Part shown: piece after piece, positions 36,069 through 45,600 of the stretch
How positions within the stretch are numbered: the first letter of the stretch is position 1
Layout of the letters: every line of letters starts with the position of its first letter
Assembly (NCBI GenBank): GCA_964432485.1
Contig: CAYSNP010000002.1
Location: 34,004 to 98,003 of the forward strand
Length of the DNA stretch: 64,000 bases
Source: CAYSNP01 sp964432485
GTDB lineage: Bacteria > Bacillota > Clostridia > Christensenellales > DTU072
Direction: 5' to 3'
Position numbers and translations under genes: made by a program
The notes under the pieces: generated by a model
What the model saw: only the letters and a program-made list of their open reading frames with translations
Databases searched by the model: none
What the model was told of the DNA's origin: nothing

Positions 36069-36097
36069 TTGACAAAACAAAATTATCAATATATAAT
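36069..36097 (+). promoter_or_regulatory. Perfect consensus promoter of the interrupted beta-helix gene
   Basis: -35 TTGACA (36069-36074), 17 bases, -10 TATAAT (36092-36097). The gene behind it carries an in-frame stop but keeps an intact promoter and an AAAGGA ribosome binding site. Confidence 0.85.
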
Positions 36098-36125
36098 TAA
36101 GTGACATAGCAAAAAAGGACTCTTT

Positions 36126-38960
36126 ATGAAAAAGTTTTTGGTGGCTATTCTTATTTTGATACCTGTTATAGTTTTGCTTGCCCTTGCTGCAACAGGCGGG
36201 CTAATTAAGATGTCCATTAAAGTAGAGGCAAAAGATATTATTATAAAGGACTTTAGCAATAAAGAGCTGCCGCTTGACGAAACCTATTTTTTGGACTTGG
36301 TCGGGCAAGATTGTTTGGAAGTAGCGGTGCAGGTTATCCCCGCTATATCTTACAATCTTAATGTAATTTTTCGGTCTACCGAAGAAAGCGAAGGCCATGT
36401 ACAAATAGAACGCTTAGGCTCAACCCCTTTTTATAGAATCTTTCCTTCCGACTCAGGCGTGTGCGATCTCCTTGTTATTGCAGAAAACAATGAAGAAGTA
36501 AAAAAAACTATTCACTTTTACATTACCACTAATGAGCTAAGCGAAAAAGAAGACTCTTTAATTGTACTTACTGACGAGAATCGGGATTTAGGCGGGCAAG
36601 TACTAAACTTAGACGAAACCTATAACCTGACAGGGCCTGCCTGACTCTTTTTAGATTGCTATCCCGTAGAAAGTATTGGCAATAACCGTATCTATTGGAC
36701 TGCTGAAGATAAAGACATTGTTTCAATTGACCAAAACGGTGCTATGTATCCTACAGGGCTAGGCGTTACGCAAGTTAGCGCACAAGTAACGGATAAAGCT
36801 GAAAAAATGCATACCTTTACACTTAGGGTAAGCACTTTGCAAGCTATAGCTAAGGTAGATAAAATATATTTAACGGAAAATAACCTTAGAACTGATTATA
36901 TTCTGAATAATGTATTGCTACAAAAAGATTTAACGGTGCAAAAGATTGGCGCTAAGTTTAATGTATATAATTCCTTAGGGCAATTGGTAAAAATTATCCA
37001 TTTTGAAAAAGTTGAGGCAGCAGAAGCCGCTATCCTGAATAAGGATTACCTTAGCACTATTTATATAGGTACGGGAGGGCAGCAAGTTCAAGCTGGTTAC
37101 TTAGACTTTGATTATAAGATAAAGCTGGAGGGGCTTAGCTTTTTATCTAGCAATACAAGCCTAGTGCAAGTAGATGAGCAAGGCATACTTACTCCGCTGC
37201 AACAAGGGCAAGCTATTATCAAGGTGTTTTTGAATGGGCAATTGCTTGACAGCCAAGATGTAAAAATAAGCGCAAGGGCGGCAACTTTTAGGCTGACAAG
37301 AGATAATCAAAGCAATCGGGTAGGAATAAAGCAGGAATATGTTTGGGCTTATAACTGGCTAAATTATGATAGCAACAATAAAAGCGTGCTCAATCAAGAA
37401 TACTCTCAACAGCTCCTATACTCCCGACTTGAAGAGCATATTAACCACACATATAAGGGCATCAAATATGCTAAAAACAGTGCGCGCCATATTGCAGACA
37501 ATGGCAAGAAAGTACCGATAGAGGATATATCTCTTTATTGGGGTGTAGATAACACAAATTATGCGTCAACAGATCAACAAGGTAATTTGACTTTCTATAA
37601 GCCGGTATGCGGCAATGAGGTTACCGTGCTTGCTTTTGAAAATATAAACGGTATTAAAACTAGGCAATCCCGCCGATATACTTTTAAGTTTATTGAAGAT
37701 GAAACTGCTATTAATGTAGAAAATATTGCAGAGTTTAGAGGGGTAAACGAAGGATATGCTCTTTCTACGGTGCTGCATAGTAATGTTGTTCTTGACCCTA
37801 ACAAGCCCGCCCGGTCTCCTTTTTATCTTATTGGAGAGCAGAAGTTTAGCATAAGAGCTAATGTTTACGGTAATGGAAAAATACTCCAAGGCAAAAAGGG
37901 GCGCGGTTATGACCGTCTGATTGACATTACTTTGCAAGGTCAATATCTTGATTACTCTAAAAATATTGAAGCACAATTGCAACCTTTAATGATAGAAAAC
38001 CTTGAAATAGATGGGTGGGATGCTTCGCAACCTTATGAGGAAGCTAATGTCGATAACCTTATTCAAGATATGATTGGAATTAGCTATTACTATAATCATA
38101 AAAACAAATACTTTAATTACCAAAAAAATGAGCATTTGGACGAGCCTGATACTTTAAGAGATTTAAGGCTGGCAAAAGCAAAAATAAAGTTTAGATACTG
38201 CTATCTTCATAATGCAGTTAAAGGTATTAACTTCCGTGAAATGAGTAATGCAGAAATTGAAGGCACTATTTTTGCCAATATGGGTCTTTCTGCAATAAAT
38301 CTGGAGCAGTATTACAGCAACTTCTCTACTCTTACTATTAATCGTGTGGTGATAAGGGATACCGCCGGAATTGGCATAAGCAGCATTTTATACGATAACA
38401 ATTCCCGAATGAACTCAAGCGCTAATCCTCCTGCTAAAATAATTATCAAAGGCTTCTTTGATGCATATACTTGGGCACCTATTGACGGCTTTGGCTCTTT
38501 AGGCAAAGTCTTTCCCCGAGAAAACCTTGACGGGCTGCCTGCAGGTATCAATGCAGATGCTGTGTATTCTATGATTGAGGTGGGGCTAAGAGATATAATG
38601 AAGCAAATGATAGAGCAAAGTGGGCTTACCTTATTTTACAATGGCAAAAAATATGCTCACCTAGCTATACTTTCGCTGGGCTTATGGGCCAACTCTGACC
38701 CTAACAGAATCACGGACGAAACAGGGCTTTATAAAAAAGTGGTATTCAAGTTTGATAAAAAAAGTGTCTTTAAGACAGAAGCACTGCCTATTCCATTTAA
38801 CATAAATATGCTTGAAGCAATGCTGGGCGTAGAAGATTTAACTAAAAAGTCTGTGGTGGTAAGCTATGACCTTACCAAGACCGAAACTCCGCTATTGCCT
38901 GATGCTAACTGCCCCAGCAATGCAGCTCTTTATCAAAAACTTCAAGGGGTTGATGTCTAA
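36126..38960 (+). pseudogene. Beta-helix surface protein gene interrupted by an in-frame TGA
   Basis: Two open stretches in the same frame (36126-36644 and onward to 38960) make one 944-codon gene broken only by TGA at 36642-36644, codon 173. The reading frame continues as CYPVESIGNNRIYW, which lines up with YYPAESIGSNLATW of the intact paralogue at 38957-41809, so no indel is involved. The N-terminus (MKKFLVAILILIPVIVLLAL) is a hydrophobic export or anchor segment. An Ig-like group-2 domain spans the stop. The central and later part (about 490-760) has right-handed beta-helix-like turns (FRYCYLHNAVKGINF, LTINRVVIRDTAGIG). It ends SNAALYQKLQGVDV. It could be a recent pseudogene, a phase-like variant, a read-through gene, or an assembly error. 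Confidence 0.75.
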
Positions 38961-41809
38961 TCTGTATCCGCGCCTTGCAATCTTGCGTATAGCGCCTTAT
39001 TCGAAGGGATGCGACTATCGGGTAGAATCTTAGTATCGCTGTCTGTCACTTTATATGTGTAATAGTAGTTGGGCTTATTAATAATCAGCGGATCGCTTTT
39101 ATAAACAAGTTGACCGACTATTTGCCCTACCCATCCCAAAGTAAGTACCCCAAATATCTTATCATTATTATCCAGCACAAATGATTCCTTGCTAAATGCG
39201 ACAGTTGTATCATTAATTTTTCTAGAATCCACATGCGCCCATAGCCCAAAGAAAATTAAAGCTAAATTGCAATATTCTTGACCGTTATAATTTACAATTA
39301 CTTTTTTTTCTCTAAATAAATCAATCATTATTTTATCAAAATTCTTATTGACATTATCCAATAGCGTAGCATATTCAGGCATTGCCTTTTTGGTCGCCTC
39401 CATATCTATTAACTTATCCAAAACACCAAAGTTAGTCGACTCAACCCAAACATAGGCATCATAAAAGCCCTTGATTGTTATTTGCGGAATATAATTGTCA
39501 GGATTATACTTATCAATCTTTTGCCCCATAATACCCATTGCTAAACTATCTCTAATCACCAGCCTGTCTAAAGTTATACTGCCTAGGTTAGGACGCAAGT
39601 ATTCAACTGTAATCCCGGAAGCTTGTACATTACTAATAATACAACCTTCTAAAGTCAAGTTGACAGCAGATGTTTTGTAAAGTGTTATTCCCTCAAAAGC
39701 AAAATTAATATAGCAATACTTAAAGGTTACAGCGCATTTCTTTATTTCCTCATCAGTTAAAGGTTTGTTTTCTTCTTTTAAGGCAGCAGTATTATTAGGG
39801 CCACTCCTGAGATCGCTTATCCAAATAGCATTTTTCTTTAGCTTTTTATCTGCGTCCTCTGTATCGTCAGCCAAATAGTTGCCAAAAGCGGCAGGGTCAT
39901 TGATATATCCGCCGGATATCTCAAGATTCTCTAATAGGAGAGGCTTGCCGCCGGCATTGGCAAGAGAGCGCAGGCTTATTAACATAAGAAAATATGATTT
40001 TCCCTCTCCTCTTATCTTAAAGCCATTGCCAAAAATATCTTTTACAGGCTCTATAATGTCATTGGCTCTACTATTCCAATGGTTATCTCCGGTGCGAGAA
40101 GTGCCATTTAAGTGCTCTTGCTCAAATTCTTTATCATTATATGGTATAGCAAGACTGGTATTGCGCTCGTAAATATCAGCTTGCAAGATTGCAATACGCT
40201 CATCCCCATCTACAAAATGCATATTAACACCCTTAGAAGCTCTTACAAATTGTACAATATCAGTAACATTTATTGCATCCTTATCGGAATGTACCTTAAA
40301 CTCATAAGAGCGGGAAAGACCTGTAAGAAAGCCTTTTTCTATTGTTTCGTAAGCAGTAACCTTTACAGTATTGCCGCAAGCGGCAGGATAAAATGTAACA
40401 CAGCCTTGCGCATCTACACTTGCCCAGCTAGAATTATTGGTTTTCCAAATTAAATCTATAGATATGTTTTGCTTATTGTAAACTGCGCTGCCCTCTCTAT
40501 ACCCCAAGAAGTAGTTTTGTTTTTCCCCAAAACTATACTTTCCGCTCTCAGTGTTTAGGATAATATCATACCAATTAAGAGCCCATATACGCTCCTGCTT
40601 TATACCTTTTAAGTTATCCTCATTGGACAAATTTAGGCTAAAAGCATTGGCTTTGGCATAAGCAATACAATCTAAAAAAACTCTTTTGCCATTGGCATCA
40701 GCATAAATTGTAAAAGGCTTACCAATCTTCTTAGGAATAATAGTTCCGTTGGGATTGACAGAGGCAATGCTCTCATCGCTGCTAGAAAACTTTACAGCTA
40801 AAGGCGTATTGTCCAAAAAGTCTAAATATCCTGCCCTAACAGTATATCCTCCATTATCAAGATACACCCTTGCTCTGTTTTGATTGTCATAGCTAAAGAA
40901 GTTTCTATTGAAGATATCCCATTCGTCCGCCTCAATTTGAAAGACCCTAATATCGACATATATATATTTATCATTCTCTACCCTAAATAGGCTACTTTCA
41001 GTACTTTGTTCAATTAACTGCACTTGATACAATGGGCTAAGCGCAATATGCTCAGATACAAAATATTCGTTTATCTCACCTGAATAATAGACTTTGCTGC
41101 TCTTTGCAATAGCGTTAGATGTATCAATAAAAATATAAGTGCTATGGCTGCGCCCTTCTTTATCAGTTACAGCCACCCAAATCCTGCTTTTGCCAAAAGA
41201 ATTGAGGTATAAGCAGCCATTGTCATCGATTTCGGCCACCTCCTCATTACTGCTACCCCAAGTAGCTAAGTTAGACCCAATTGATTCGGCAGGGTAATAG
41301 CTAAAGTTAAGCTCATCTCCGCCTTGCACAAATACAGTATCGCCTGACGCAAGCTTTTGATTGTTGTAAAAAATATTTAAAGATTGCAGCACATTAGAAG
41401 TAATATAGAAGTCTATATATGCGTTAGCTTCAATATTATTAGCCGCATATATCTTTAATTTACAAAGACCGGGCTGAAGAGCAAAGATATTATATTGGTT
41501 TTCTGTGCCTGCAATTTTCTCAACTCTTACCTGTCCGTCATATTCCTCACCTTGAATACATTCAAAGATTATAGTTTTATCATAGGTGATAGCAGGTTTT
41601 ATAAGCACCATAATTTTTAGGGCATCTTGTCCGATAAGGTCTAGCGTATAAATTGCATTATGATTAAATGGCTTATCGAACTCATCTTTAATCAACAGTT
41701 CCTTAACCTCTACAATTGATATGGATTTAATTATCCCGCCTGTAATGCTTAATGCCAAAAGTATTACAACCGGTATAAGCAATAAGACGAGTACTAGAAA
41801 CTTTTTCAT
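38957..41809 (-). CDS. Beta-helix surface protein, intact paralogue
   Basis: A 950-residue protein with an N-terminal hydrophobic segment (1-26) and no lipobox cysteine. Residues ~150-230 form an Ig-like group-2 domain (SNEEVAEIDDNGCLYLNSFG), and a second similar one lies near 330-390 (SSDESIASVNPNGTIIPKKIG). Residues ~560-790 show beta-helix-like rungs (LLENLEISGG, FKYCYINFAFEGITLY, LTLEGCIISNVQASGITV, ITLDRLVIRDSLAMGI), the pattern of pectate-lyase-like or adhesin helices. It ends SNKALYARLQGADTD. The gene starts 6 bases after the sugar-isomerase gene, sharing its promoter. Its stop overlaps that of the convergent paralogue by 4 bases. A catalytic role is not evident. Confidence 0.75.
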   Translation of the reverse strand: MKKFLVLVLLLIPVVILLALSITGGIIKSISIVEVKELLIKDEFDKPFNHNAIYTLDLIGQDALKIMVLIKPAITYDKTIIFECIQGEEYDGQVRVEKIAGTENQYNIFALQPGLCKLKIYAANNIEANAYIDFYITSNVLQSLNIFYNNQKLASGDTVFVQGGDELNFSYYPAESIGSNLATWGSSNEEVAEIDDNGCLYLNSFGKSRIWVAVTDKEGRSHSTYIFIDTSNAIAKSSKVYYSGEINEYFVSEHIALSPLYQVQLIEQSTESSLFRVENDKYIYVDIRVFQIEADEWDIFNRNFFSYDNQNRARVYLDNGGYTVRAGYLDFLDNTPLAVKFSSSDESIASVNPNGTIIPKKIGKPFTIYADANGKRVFLDCIAYAKANAFSLNLSNEDNLKGIKQERIWALNWYDIILNTESGKYSFGEKQNYFLGYREGSAVYNKQNISIDLIWKTNNSSWASVDAQGCVTFYPAACGNTVKVTAYETIEKGFLTGLSRSYEFKVHSDKDAINVTDIVQFVRASKGVNMHFVDGDERIAILQADIYERNTSLAIPYNDKEFEQEHLNGTSRTGDNHWNSRANDIIEPVKDIFGNGFKIRGEGKSYFLMLISLRSLANAGGKPLLLENLEISGGYINDPAAFGNYLADDTEDADKKLKKNAIWISDLRSGPNNTAALKEENKPLTDEEIKKCAVTFKYCYINFAFEGITLYKTSAVNLTLEGCIISNVQASGITVEYLRPNLGSITLDRLVIRDSLAMGIMGQKIDKYNPDNYIPQITIKGFYDAYVWVESTNFGVLDKLIDMEATKKAMPEYATLLDNVNKNFDKIMIDLFREKKVIVNYNGQEYCNLALIFFGLWAHVDSRKINDTTVAFSKESFVLDNNDKIFGVLTLGWVGQIVGQLVYKSDPLIINKPNYYYTYKVTDSDTKILPDSRIPSNKALYARLQGADTD

Positions 41810-41815
41810 ATCTGT

Positions 41816-42586
41816 TTAACTTTCGTATACTTTTTTTAGGTGCTTCATTCCGTATTCTACTGCTCTATAAGGAGCTAAAGAAAAATCTAATTCTATAAGC
41901 GCATACTTGCATGCAGTATTTGCTTCGGCATAGCTTAAAATCTTTGCAAAGTCAAAATCTCCCCTGCCGGGTGTCCTCATTAACTTATATCTGCCCAATA
42001 CGGTTTTTGAGTCCTTTAAGTGCAGAATCGCCAGCCTATCGCCTAACTTATCCATAAGAGCAAAGTTATCCTCTCCTGCGTAATCAGCCCAGTATAAGTC
42101 AAGTATAAACTTAATATCTTGGTCTAGATTGCTAATAAGGATATCATATATATTATGCTTAAACTCAAAAGCATGGTTATGGTAAGCTAAACTAATCCCA
42201 AAAGTACGAGCTATATCTTGTGCTTTATTCATTGCTTCACAAAACGCTAAAACTTCGCTCCTATTACCGGGGTCAAATGTGCTGGGCATCCTGGAAAGAC
42301 CAATTAACTTACAATCGTATACCAGATGTTGGGAACATAAGGCAGAACAATCTTGGCTTATGCTTTCAAAACTTTTATGGGTGACACATATATCTAGTGC
42401 ATATTTTTCGCTAAATCTCTTTATTAATAAAGGCTCTGCATCATAGACAGCGGACAATTGCACAGCACTTGAGCCTATCTTACTGCAAAACGCAAAACAC
42501 TTTTCAAGCCCTTGTAAGGTGCGGGCATACCGCCTTAGGGTAAAGAGCTGTACGCCCAATTTGATTTTTTCTTTCTCAAATGTCAT
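41816..42586 (-). CDS. Sugar phosphate isomerase/epimerase-like TIM-barrel protein
   Basis: A 256-residue protein of the xylose-isomerase-like TIM-barrel superfamily (AP endonuclease 2 type). It opens KLGVQLFTLRR. Likely metal ligands lie in the usual strands: LAYHNHAFEF, ILDLYWADYAGED, LHLKDSK and ALIELD. It would interconvert a sugar, inositol or related compound in the cytoplasm; the substrate is not readable. It heads a two-gene unit with the beta-helix protein. The ATG lies at the predicted transcription start with no ribosome binding site, so the mRNA may be leaderless. Confidence 0.85.
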   Translation of the reverse strand: MTFEKEKIKLGVQLFTLRRYARTLQGLEKCFAFCSKIGSSAVQLSAVYDAEPLLIKRFSEKYALDICVTHKSFESISQDCSALCSQHLVYDCKLIGLSRMPSTFDPGNRSEVLAFCEAMNKAQDIARTFGISLAYHNHAFEFKHNIYDILISNLDQDIKFILDLYWADYAGEDNFALMDKLGDRLAILHLKDSKTVLGRYKLMRTPGRGDFDFAKILSYAEANTACKYALIELDFSLAPYRAVEYGMKHLKKVYES

Positions 42587-42592
42587 ACTTAT

Positions 42593-42621
42593 ATTTTAGT
42601 TCAAGCACTCTATAATGTCAA
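42593..42621 (-). promoter_or_regulatory. Promoter of the isomerase/beta-helix unit, predicted leaderless
   Basis: Minus strand: -35 TTGACA (42621-42616), 17 bases, -10 TAAAAT (42598-42593). The predicted start falls at about 42586, which is the A of the ATG. Confidence 0.7.
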
Positions 42622-42641
42622 TAATAACTTATGCAAACTAC

Positions 42642-42672
42642 AAAAAGAGCCGCAAAATGCGGCTCCTTTTTT
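42642..42672 (-). terminator. Terminator of the giant lipoprotein gene
   Basis: Eight-base GC-rich stem GAGCCGCA / TGCGGCTC with loop AAA, flanked by five A on one side and six T on the other. It can work in both directions; it lies 17 bases after the giant gene's stop. Confidence 0.9.
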
Positions 42673-42689
42673 ACATAGTTGCAAAACTA

Positions 42690-45600
42690 TCAAGTAATTT
42701 CGTTTACTATCTCTATCTTACAATGCAACCTATAGGTACTAGAACCTAACGCAATGCTGGTTGAAATCGTATAAACAGCCCCCACTTCGTTGGTATTGAT
42801 ATTTTCAGGGGCGGTATTATCCCCAAATGTTTCCTCGCTGCCTGTATAAGACCAAGCTGACGCTAAATCAGAAGGCAAATAACGCACAGATCCTGTAGAC
42901 CAAGGCATATAGTAAGTAAACTCTTGATAATGCTCTATCAGATCTATATAACGTATAAGCCCTGTAGTCCATTCATTGTATACATCATATACCGGTAAAT
43001 TTCTAAAATCAAATCTTGTGCCTTTCTTTACTTGTAGTATTGGCACTACATTTTGAGTTTGTCCAGGAGGGAAGTAGCAGTCGCTCTTATAGCCATCTAA
43101 AATATAAATACCATAAGGCGCTTCTTCTTTCCTTAAATATTTATAATCAACTCCCAATCCCGGTGCAACAACATATCCATAGTCCGGATCATCAGGATGG
43201 CGCAGATATGTATTTTTTGTACCATTCTTATTACCATCACCCTTATTCTCATATACAGAAAAGAATATTGTTTCGCCTGTCTCTTGTTCTGTGCTTGGAT
43301 ATGCTCTATTGGTCGTAGGTATCCATCTTATCACTCCTGGGGAGGCAACTCCTTCTGGCTCCTGGAATCCACTAATAAACCCAGCTATGCCTTCGCCGTA
43401 TGCGCTTTCATTAGGAACAGCAGGCGATTTCATATTGGCAGTAACTACTCTGGTAGTAGGATTAAAGTTTACAGCATATTCCATATCAGGCTCAATTACT
43501 TGTGTATACTCTACCATAAATTCCTTATAAGTGTTATCTGAGAAATATTGAGTAATCTTTTCCGGCAAGGCATCAGGATTGAGGTCAGGGAAGGAAAAAG
43601 ATTGCCCTAGTGCAGTTACATATAAAGTCTGCAAGCTATAATTTACTATATACTTACTACAAGTAGCAAGCTCCCATCTAATTAGCTGACCGCCAATACC
43701 GCCCAGCCTTAATGTAGCTTCCTGGATATCTGCCTGATCATCAAATATTACATCTGAAAAGTCCCACTTATTAAAGGTAAATCTATTACCGCTTCCGCCT
43801 ATACCTTCAAATGACACTTGCTTTCCATTATCAAATGTAATAATATAATTGCCGTTGCTATCCACATTAATAATATTGTGAACTTCAGAATGCCTTGCAT
43901 TATTTTCCGGCAAATCAATAAACTCATCTATGCCAAAAGGTTTATCCAATATGCTAAATAATAGGGTATTAGAAAGGATATAAGGTACGCATTCAAAGGT
44001 CAATCCATAGCTTTGACCGTCTAGATCGACAGAGAAAGCTGTTTCTATCAGCACATCGTCATAATTGATATTGAGCATGTTTCTAGTAGCATTATTCCAG
44101 CGCACTTCCATTTTGTAAATATCATCTACGCCGCCCTCTGCGGTTCCCGTTTTGACTAATACATTATCAGGCAAGGCAAGTCCGCCATATTTGATAATAA
44201 AGTAATAAGGATTCTCAATCTTCCAACTTGTAGAGCTTGTTTGGATAAGATTGCCGCCCTCGTCCCAGCCAATAGCTACACCTTGAGAAGTGTTATCGTC
44301 AACAGTGACATCTTTAATATATTGCTCTTGCATAGGTATATACAACGGAACTTGCTGTTGTCCATCTTTACCTGAAGCATAGCCGGGCATAGTCAGATAA
44401 AATCTTAAATAGCCACCTCTATGTGATAACGGCATACCCGAATCCATCTGCATTGCCATAATCAGATTTGTTTCTTCAGGGTCCAGAATTAAAGCACCTT
44501 GACTGGTAGCTACCCTATTGTAAGTATATGTAATTGGATCTCCCTCTACAGTATTAATAGTAAATGTAGCATCAGTTGCAAATAAATCAGAGTTAAGCTG
44601 AGCAGGTACATCAGGAGAATCGAGATATCTATAAGGTTTAAGTTTTCCAGTATAAAGTACTCCGCCCGATTGATATGCGCCCGATTTAATTATACCAGTA
44701 ATGCTTTCGTTTTCTACAGAATTCACTACACGCCTATTAAGTACTTTAATTAAGAACTCTATACGCTGAGCGTTAACTCCAGAACCTATTGTGCCGTAAA
44801 CTTGGGTTATACCGCCTTTTATGCTAAAGAGCTTTTGTGCTTTGGTATTGTCCCAATCTATATCCAGCACCTTAGATATTGCTCCGTATTGGTCAGTAAA
44901 TTGTGCACTTCCGCTTGTTGGGAAAGCATCTATAAAGGTATCCTTGTTAAATACAAATGGGTCAATTACAAAACCAACTTGTTGGCTGCCGGGTTCAAAA
45001 GCTCCAAAATACGGAGTATCTTCAGGATCAAACAATCTATCTGCTACCCTATTAAGGTAGTAAATAGGGATATTAACTATCTGATATCCGCCATACTCGT
45101 TGCCATAGGTAGCATATAATCTGCCTTCGCCTTCGTTAAAGTTGATAGCTGAGCCTATCCGTACAGGCAGCTCTGCCTTAAATTGGGTATTAATATGTTT
45201 ATCATCGTAAGTTACTGCAAAAGTATGCTCTATTTCGTCAGTACCTATGCCTTTTAGCGCAAACTCTTGGCCTTGTTCAAAAGTTACCTCTGTATCAAAG
45301 CTTGCACCTACACGAATACCATAGACATCTATAGTAAAGTCATCCTTAGGCAGACCTGATGCATAAGTCATATCATATATGGTCACATCGATGGTCCTTG
45401 TAGACATTGCATCAAGTGCTATACTGCCGCCTGAAGCGCCAAAGGTCATATTGACAATAACATTTCTGCCTGTGTATAAGTTGTTCAAATTGGTTGCAAC
45501 TTTGGTATCGTTATCAAAGATTCGATAGCTACCAGCTGTTAAGTCAAACTCTTTTTCGGTATTGTCCTTGAGCAGCAGCTTAACTCTTCTATAATATGCA

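Noticed and set aside
36642..36644. TGA read as tryptophan or selenocysteine (recoding)
   Set aside because: TGA ends other genes here with tight overlaps to the next start (18102, 24588). The paralogue has no Trp or Cys at this place, and I see no convincing selenocysteine-insertion hairpin.
37566..37982. 138-residue minus-strand open frame inside the interrupted beta-helix gene
   Set aside because: The plus-strand frame is supported by its paralogue; the minus frame is a shadow.
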